Position numbers and translations under genes: made by a program
The notes under the pieces: generated by a model
Databases searched by the model: none
The model's input: the letters and a program-made list of their open reading frames with translations, nothing else
Told to the model about the DNA's origin: nothing
Shown: piece by piece, positions 46,701 to 55,700 of the stretch
Layout of the letters: each line of letters starts with the position of its first letter
How positions within the stretch are numbered: the stretch's first letter is position 1
DNA from: Tenrec ecaudatus
Lineage: Eukaryota > Chordata > Mammalia > Afrosoricida > Tenrecidae
Length of the DNA stretch: 64,000 nt
Direction: 5' to 3'
Assembly (NCBI RefSeq): GCF_050624435.1
Contig: NC_134535.1
Coordinates: 124,483,731 to 124,547,730, forward strand

Positions 46701-49700
46701 ATAAGGAACAAGTTTGTGAAGTGGGCCCCAGCATCTCTTAAGACTCCTGTAATTGCTATTCTATGTGCACCAGGATTAACAGTGGGCACTGCCCTAAGCG
46801 AACTCCGACCTTTGCCCACAATGGGGCTGACTGGTCCCCATGATGGACGAGGGCAGTAGTCAGCACTGAATCAACAGACAGGGTGGGTGTGGTTATAATA
46901 GACAACAAGGTTTCAATAGTAATCAAAGCAACCTGTCTTGTGTGGACTTATGGCATTGGCTACTTAGCCACAGTGTCCCTAGGAATGAAATAGATGGGAA
47001 ACCTACAAATATTTACGTGATCTGTACAGGCGAAAGAATGGCAGATCAGGTGAACAGCAGAATAGACAGTCATGATCGCTCAATCAATTCCCAGACCTGA
47101 GCCAGTTTACAGACCCACAACCCTTTGAATGAGGGGGAGGCAGGGTTCCCTTGTAAGGAGGATCCTGCTACATCACCAAAGATCTATACTGTTAGTCTTT
47201 CTTCTAGGCTTCCCCAAAGGGACCTGCAGCCTTTCACAAGAGTGACTGTTCATTGGGGGAAAGGAAATAATGAAACTTTTGGGGCTTACTAGACACTGGC
47301 TCAGAACTGACACTAATTCCAGGAGACCCAAAGTGTTTCAACGGCCCACCAGTCAGAGTGGGGGCTTATGGAGGTCAAGTTATCAATGGAGTTTTAGCTC
47401 AGGTACACCTGCCTCACTGTGGGTTCAGTGGGCCCCCGGAACCATCCTGTGGTTATTTCTCCCGTTCCAGAATGCATCGATGGAATACACATACTTAGTA
47501 ACTAGCAGAACCCCCATGTTGGATCCCCGAAATGTGGAATAAGGGCTATCATTGTAGGAAAGGTCAAGTGTACACCATTAGAACTTCCATTGTCTAGGAA
47601 AATAGTAAACAAAAAACAATACTGCATTCCTGAAGGGATTGCTGAGATCAGTGCCACCATCAAAGACTTGAAAGATGCAGGGGTGGTAATTCCTACTACA
47701 TCCCCATTTAACTCACCTATTTGGCATGTAAAGAAGAGAGATGAATCCTAGAGAATGACAGTGGATTATCGTACATTTAACCAGGTGGTGACTCCAATTG
47801 CAGCTGCTGTTCCAGATGTGATTACATTGCTTAAGCAAATTAATACTTCTCCTGGTACTTGGTATGCAGCTATTGATATGGCCAATGCCTTCTTCTCAAT
47901 ACTAGTGTCGAAGGACCTCCAGAAGCAGTTTACATTCAACTGGGAGGGGCAGCAATATACTTTCACAACTCTCCCCCAGAGGTACATCAATTCTTCTGCC
48001 CTGTGCCATAATTTAGTCCGAAGGGACCTTAATCATCTGTCTATTCCACAAAATGTCACACTGGTCCATTATATTGATGACATAATGCTGATTGAACCCA
48101 CTAAGGAGGATGTATTGAAGATGCTAGATTCATTGGTACAATATCTGCATACAAGAGGTTGGGAAATTAACTCAATGAAGAGTCAGGCACTCTCGACCTC
48201 AGTAAAATTTCTATGGATCCAGTGGTGTGGGGCAGGTCGAGATATTCCTACTAAAGTGAAGATATTCCTACTAAAGATATTCCTGCTAAAGATATTCCTA
48301 CTGAAGCTATAGTGTTTGGTGCTCCAATGACTGAAAAAGAGACACAATGCCTAGTGGGCCTCTTCGGACTTTGGAGGCAACATATCCCTCACTTGGGTGT
48401 TCTACTTCGAACTATTTATCAAGTGACACAAAAAGCCTCCAATTTTGATTGGGGCCCAGAACAAGAAAAGGCTCTTCAACAGGTTCAGGCTGCCGTGCAA
48501 GCTGCTTTGCCACTGGGACCATATGATCCAGCTGCCCCAATGGTGCCAGAGGTGTCAGTTGTAGATAAAGATGCAGTGTGGAGTCTTTGGCAGACCCTTA
48601 TTGGTGAATCACAGCGTAGACCGTTGGGATTTTGGAGTAAAGCCCTGCCATTCTCTGCAGACAACTACTCCCCCTTTGAAAAACAGCTGTTGGCCTGTTA
48701 CTGGGCCTTGGTGGAGACTAAACACCTCACCATGGGCCACCAAGTCACCACAAGGCCTGAACTACCTATCATGAACTGGGTACTGTCTGACCCACAGAAT
48801 CATAAAGTTGGACGTGCACAGCAACACTCCATTGTTAAAGGGAAGTGGTATATACGAGATTGGGCCAAAGCAGGACCTGAAGGAACAAGTAAGCTGCATG
48901 AAGAAGTGGCCCAAATGCCCACAGTCTCCACTCCTGTCACATTACCTTCTTTCTCCCAGTCTGCACCTATGTCCTCCAGGGGAGTTCCTCACCCTACTTT
49001 AAGTGAAGACCAAAAAAGTCATGCTTGGTTTACGGATAGCTCTGCACGATATGCAGGTGCCACTCGTAAGTGGACAGCAGCAGCACTACAGCCCCTTTCT
49101 GGGATCTCCCTAAAGGACAGTGGTGAAGGGAAATCTTCCCAATGGGCAGAACTTCAAGCAGTGCACCTGGCCATTCAGTTTGCATATAAGGAAAAATGGC
49201 CAGATGTGAGATTATATACTGATTCATGGGCTGTGGCGAATGGCTTGGCTGTATGGTCAGGGAATTGGAAGGACCATGATTGGGAAATTGGTGACAAGGT
49301 GGTGTGGGGAAGAGGTATGTGGATAGACCTCCCTGAATGGGCCAAGAAAGTAAAGGTAATTGTATCTCACGTGAACGCTCACCAAAGGATTACCTCTGAA
49401 GAGGAGGACTTTAATAATCAAGTGGATAAGATGACACGCGCTGTGGAGACTGGTCCTCTCCTTTCCTCTGCCACTCCTGTTATCAACCAATGGGCACATG
49501 ATGAACAAAGTGGACATGGTGGCAGGGATGGAGGTTATGCATGGGCACAGCAACATGGACTTCCACTCACCAAGGCTGACTTGGTCACTGCCACTGCTTA
49601 GTGCCCCATTTGCCAGCAGCAGAAACCAACATTAAGTCCAAGATATGGGACAATTCCTCGGGGAGATAACCAGCAACTTGGTGGCAGGTTGATTACATAA

Positions 49701-52700
49701 GACCACTTCTATCATGGAGAGGACAGCGTTTTGTTCTTACTGGAATAGACACCTTCTCTGGATATGGATTTGCCTTCCTTGCATGTGATGCTTCTGCCAA
49801 AACTGCTATTCGTGGACTTACAGAATGCCTCATCCACCGGCATGGCATCTGTGTTGGACAGGGTTCTCTAGAGAGACAAACCAGATTGCTAGTAATTATA
49901 TATAAATATATTTACAAAGATAGATATATAAAATACAAGAATTGAACTGTTAAATTATATACAGATAGATAATACAAGAAATTAATAGTTAAATTATAAA
50001 GCAGTGAGACACTAGCAGTCCTTTTAGGCTTGAGAGCTGCCAGTTGCCAGTCCCCTTCTGTAGAGAGAGCTGGGCTATATATAAATCCAGGCAGCAAACA
50101 GCAAGGCAGGTCCCCAACTGTCATCAACTGTCAGTCCCCAGCTCCAGAGATGAACATTCCAATCGTGTGGGCTTGAAGGGACCTCACCTTACAGCGACAC
50201 AGTCCACAGGCTAGGCATCCCACAGGTAGTGTATCCCTTTAAACTGAGGCACAGAACGAGTAAGGCGAGGCTCACCAAGCCATTTATCCCTCTGCCCTTC
50301 AGTTAATCCTAACTGTGTTTATCAGCCAGGCTGGCACAATAAACTATAGCAGCATCCCACATAGCATTGCTTCAGGTCAAGGAACTCGCTTCACAGCAAA
50401 TGCAGTGCGGCAGTGGGCCCATTCCCATGGAATCCACTGGTCGTATCATGTTCCTCATCATCCTGAAGCTGCTGGCTTGATAGACGATGGAATGGGCTCC
50501 TCTAGGTGGCAACAACTTGCGGGGTTGGGGCAATGTTCTCCAGGAAGCTGTATATGCTCTAAACCAGCGGCCAATACATGGTGCTGTGTCTCCCATAGCC
50601 AGAATTCATGGGTCCAGGAACCAAGGGGAGAAAGCTCGAGTGGCACCACTGAATATTACTCCTAGTGATCCACTTGCAGCATTTTTGCTTCCTGTCCTAG
50701 CAACTGTGTTTCTCGGGCCTGGAGGTCCTGGTCCCAAAGGAAGGAACTCTCCCACCTGGAAACAGCAGGGATTCCATAGAACTGGCAGCTGAGAATGCCC
50801 TCTGACCACTTTGGGCTTCTCATGCTTTTGGATCAACAGGTCAGGAAGGGTGTCATTGTACTAAGTGGTGTGATTGATCCTGATTACCAAGGAGAAATTG
50901 GACTGGTGTTACATAATGGAGGTAAAGAAGAATATGTCTGGAATCCAGGAGATCCCATAGGCCGACTCTTAGTGCTACCATGCCCTGTTATTAAAGTAAG
51001 TGGTAAATTATAGCAACCCAATCCTGACAGGACTTATAATGACCCAGACCCCTCAGGAATGAATGTCTGGGTTACCCCACCGGGCAAAAAACCACAGCCA
51101 GCTGAGGTGCTTGCTGAGGGCCAAGGTAATACAGAATGGGTAGTAGTAGAAGGTAGTTCTATCTATCAATTACGACTACGTGATCAATTGCAAAAGAGGG
51201 GTTTGTAATTGTCAGTGTGTTTTCTTTTTATGTGTTTATTGCATATCTTTCCTTTGTTCAGGTATGATATATCAGATACAATTGGACTCAGTGTGTTTTC
51301 ATTTATATGTATGATAGATGATTGATGATCAGTAAAGTGTGATTTCATCACTGTCCAGAAATTATATAAGTATATATGGCTAAAGAATTGTGTACAGGTG
51401 CCAGGTTAGCAAGGGGTGGATTGAGATAGTTAGTTTATTGTGCCAGCCTGGCCGATAAACACAAGCGGGATTAATTGAGGTGTGGAGAGATAAATGACTT
51501 GGCCAGCCTCACCTTTCTTGTCTCTCGCTCTTTGATCATCGGACCAGTGTGAGGCTGCCTTGCTTGTTCTGTGCCTCAATTTACATGCTACACTACCTGT
51601 GGGACACATAACCTGTGGAATGTGTTGCTGTAATTTGAGGTTAGACCTGCTTTGCCACACAATTGGAATTTACATCTCTTGAGTTGGTGACCTGACTGTT
51701 GGTGACCTGGCTGACTGTTGGTGCCCTGCCTTGCTGTTTGCTGTCTGTGCTGAGATAGCCTGAATCTCTCTACAGAGGGACTCAAGACTTGAAGGACTTC
51801 CAGTGTCTCACAAATCTCTCATGGGAGTGAGTTGCACTGAGCCATTTGTACTGCTTTATAATTTAACTGTTCATTTCATGTAGCATAGATCTGTATATCT
51901 ATATATATATCTGTATATAATTTAATTGTTCATTTCTTGTGTTATATCTATCTGTATGTGTATATATATTTACATATTTATAATTATTAGCAACCTGGTT
52001 TTGTCTCTCTAGAGAACTCTAACACAATGACCTTAAGACCGAAAAAACTAAATGGGGTCATTGCCACTGCCAAGTGCTCGGAAAAGGATCATATTAAAGG
52101 TTCCTGGATAGAGTGGGAGAAGAGTTGGAACTCCAAAGGAAACTCTCTGTCTGGATAGAGACTCGATGAACCCCTTAGCCACCCTTCAGGTCTGGAACTA
52201 AACTCAATTGCTGGCTTCAAATTGACGCAGCATTCAGCCAAATAATAAGTCTGTAAGGGGAATAATAATGCTAGTGATGTGAGCCACTTTAAAATTGTCA
52301 GTGGCTTGAGATCAAAATGGTTGTATTTGCTCAAGGCCAAAGGTCAAGAGGGTGAGTCAAGTAGGATGAATGAAAAGAGGAAATGAAGGGAGAAAGTGGC
52401 TGGCTGATGGTACAACCAGGGGTTACAACGAATGAGACGAGACATAATGTATATGAATCATGGTGGGTAAAACTGATTATCCGCACTAGCCTTTCGTCAA
52501 CATCACACAACGAGAAGCTGGATAAATGCCTCGTTACTGCAAGGTGGGTGTTGAGGTCCACATGGTCAGCCCTGACCCTGCAGGCTGAGGAGGTCTCTTT
52601 TCTGAGTGTGGGGGAAAGTCCCATTCCATACTGGACCTTCTCTAGTATCACCTGATGGGAGTGTTGGAACCACTTATTGTAGCACCTTACTACACCTCAT

Positions 52701-55700
52701 TGCAGCACAGAGGGTGGACGCGCAGGCGAACCATTTATCCTTTGCTGGGGTGGAGATTTCAGTTTTTCTTATGGTTCTGGTGGTAATAGAGCGGTTATTG
52801 TTTAAGAGTTTCCTGTCTTGCCCGACGGTCTCTTTCCTCGATCAAAGGCTCCAGTCAGAATGCTCTTGTTGCCTCCTCCTCCATTTTTTTCTTCCCCCCA
52901 GTGATGTTTTGGGCCCCACATCCTCATTTCCAAGGGTCGATAAAGGGGCAAAATGAAACTTGAGAACTCAGCACCATGTCACTCTTGGGGTCCAAGGTCC
53001 CCCCCAAACCTACCATTTTTACAGTCTTCTTATGCTCATTTTGTCTGCCATGTCAACGGTGTGTAGTTGTGCTTTGTGATTAGAATAGGGGAAAGTGTGT
53101 CTATTCCATGTTTGCATGTGCGAAAGTCTCTGTCGGTGCTCAAATTTAATAGTATTAACACTTTAAAAATGACTTTGTTTGAGTGGCTATATCTCTCTTC
53201 CCAATACAGGGAAAGGTTGGGTCTGCTGCCCAGAGAACTGGTTTGCATCTAATACCAGCTGCTATTTGATCCCTTCTGGATGGAATACTTGGACTGAGAG
53301 CCAGAAGACCTGCTCAAAGATGGGAGCTCACCTGCTGGTGGTCAACAGCAAGGAAGAGCAGGTACTTGCTAATACACGCTGAAGCAGGAGCCCTGCCTGG
53401 GGCTTGTTCACTTCTTGGCTAAGAGGTTTCTATTGTTCTTGGATGTTGGTGCTGTGACAGAAGGCAGTTAGGAAAAGTAAATAAGAGAGGCTCCTAAATT
53501 TTTACATTTGGCAGCTCTGTTCTGGTTTAATAGAGCCTTCTCCCCCAAATATTGGAGCATTCACAATATACTGGAGCTTAGGGAGTCCTGGTGGTGCTGT
53601 GGTGACACATTGGTTAGCAGACTTTCTCCCTGGGGGACGGACAACAGAGAAGGGGGTGAAGGGAGACACCCCATAGGGCAAGATATGACAAAATAATAAT
53701 CTACAAATTATCAAGGGCTCATGAGGGAAGAGGTAGTGAGAAGGGAGGGGGAAAAAAGAGGACCTGATGCAAAGGGCTTAAGTGGAGAGCAAATGGTTTG
53801 GAAAATGATTAGGGAAAAGAATGTATAGATGTGCTTTATACAATTGATGTATGTATGGATTGTGATAAGAGTTATATGAGCCCCTAACAAAATGTATAAA
53901 AACAAACAAGCAAACAAAAAAAAAAAACTACCAGCTGCTTGGCGGGAGAAAGATTGGACTTTCTACTCCTGTAAAGAGATACCATCTCAGACACCCGCAT
54001 GCGGGTCAATATAACTCAGCATCGACTCGATGGCAGTGAGCGAGATTGTTTTATATATCATTAACTGAATAATAATGAGGAGGCATTAAGTGAAATGCAG
54101 AAATAATATTGAATCTTGAACATCACAATCAATGAGGAGAAATGACGTTAAACCATCTTTGATATTATGAAAGGTAAATGAATGAGTCAGTTAGAACATT
54201 GTCATGCACAACATTGAAGAGTATTATTTCTTTGAGAAGAACACATGGAAAGTGGATAGGAGATAAGGACTCAGTATGATCATAGATAGACCTCTCTCTC
54301 ACAGCCAGATCTTCTTAAGTGATGTATTTGGTTCTGTCCTATTCAGCCACTGAATCCTATAATCATGGTCATGGGCCTTGTGGCTTTTGCTGGTTCCTCT
54401 TATTTTCTTTACACCCCTAAGAACCCTGTACAACCTAAGTACTCTAAAGTCTGTGGGTTCTTTCTTTTCTTCTCTCAGAATTTCATCATCTGGAACCTGG
54501 AAAGATCATCTGCTTACTATGTGGGGCTGTCAGACCCAGAAGGGGAGCGCCAGTGGCAATGGGTAGATGGCTCACCGTACAACGAGAGCACCACGTAAGT
54601 ACAGAACTCCATAAAGAATCCTGAAGGCTGCCCCACACTGGGCCACTCCAGCTCCTGCTACAAAAACACAGAAATGACAAAAACAAACCAAAAAAAGCTT
54701 TAAAAAACCAAAACCTCGATAAGAGTTTGAACCCCTAATAAAATGTAAAAAAAAAAAAAAGAAAGAAAAGAAAATGATTAGGGCAAAGAATGTACAGATG
54801 TTCTCTATACAATTGATGTAGGTATATGTATGGATTGTGATAAGAGTTGTATGAGCCCCTAATAAAATGTTTAAAAAATAAAATTAAAAAAACCCCAAAC
54901 CTCATGTTTATTTGTCACTGAAGTCTGTACTTTTAACCATATTCATATCTCTAAATAAAACAAAAATATTAAGATTGTATTTAATTAATAATTTTAATTA
55001 TATAGCAAAATACCAAATTCTAATCATCTTAATATAACTCCCATTTACTTTAGATAACATTACCACCTTTGATCCTCATGCAAATGTGTCAAGTAAATGT
55101 GGATATTACTTAGTCCCCTTTAAAAGGTAGGAGACTTGAGACTCCAGTACATTGAATTATTTGGCCAAGATAACAGACAGCGAGTAGGAGGTTTAGAGAT
55201 CTTAACTAGTTCTCCAGACTTCAAAAGCAATGTATGAAGAGCAAACGCTATGGATACTTGGGACCTGGAGGAAGCCCTTCCATCACTTGAGGAAATGCTG
55301 CAGGGTTGGCTGTGCCCTGAGGGCAGATCAAGGATGAAGAAGCAAATGGGAATCTCTGGGTGACTGATGGGAAGGTGTTTAATGTGTTCTGGATTTCTTA
55401 ACATATTGGAATTCTGCGTGGTGTCAGTTTTTAAGGGGAATTCCAGAGACGGAGGAGAAGCTGCTTACAATTGGGGGGCCTTGCAGAAGGGGGCAGAATG
55501 AGAATGGGGCAGAAATTATTGGACCTACTCGGCCTGGATTCCACATGTTCAGCCTCAGGTTCCTAAGTCTCTAACCCTTTTCAAACACAGTGTGAAGAAG
55601 TAGTACCATCTCTTTCCTTCCTTCCAGATTCTGGCATCCTGGTGAACCCAGTAATCGAGATGAGCAGTGTGTTATGATAAATTCTCCTAGAGGAAGCTGG

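Larger units (their letters stand above)
44509..52026 (+). mobile_element. ERV-L-type endogenous retrovirus (provirus)
   Basis: A 7.5-kb provirus with LTRs at 44509-45400 and 51422-52026 and a 5-bp target duplication ATGAC at 44504-44508 and 52027-52031. The primer site matches tRNA-Leu. The order is gag, protease, reverse transcriptase, RNase H, integrase, dUTPase-like domain, with only about 400 bp before the 3' LTR, so no env. A dUTPase after integrase and the Leu primer are ERV-L (class III) hallmarks. The LTRs differ by many substitutions and indels, and the genes carry stops and frameshifts. It is old and defective, and lies sense in intron 3 of the lectin gene. Confidence 0.9.

Noticed and set aside
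51014..51421. Possible env gene of the provirus
   Set aside because: Only about 400 bp before the 3' LTR, no membrane segment or signal peptide. Consistent with env-less ERV-L.
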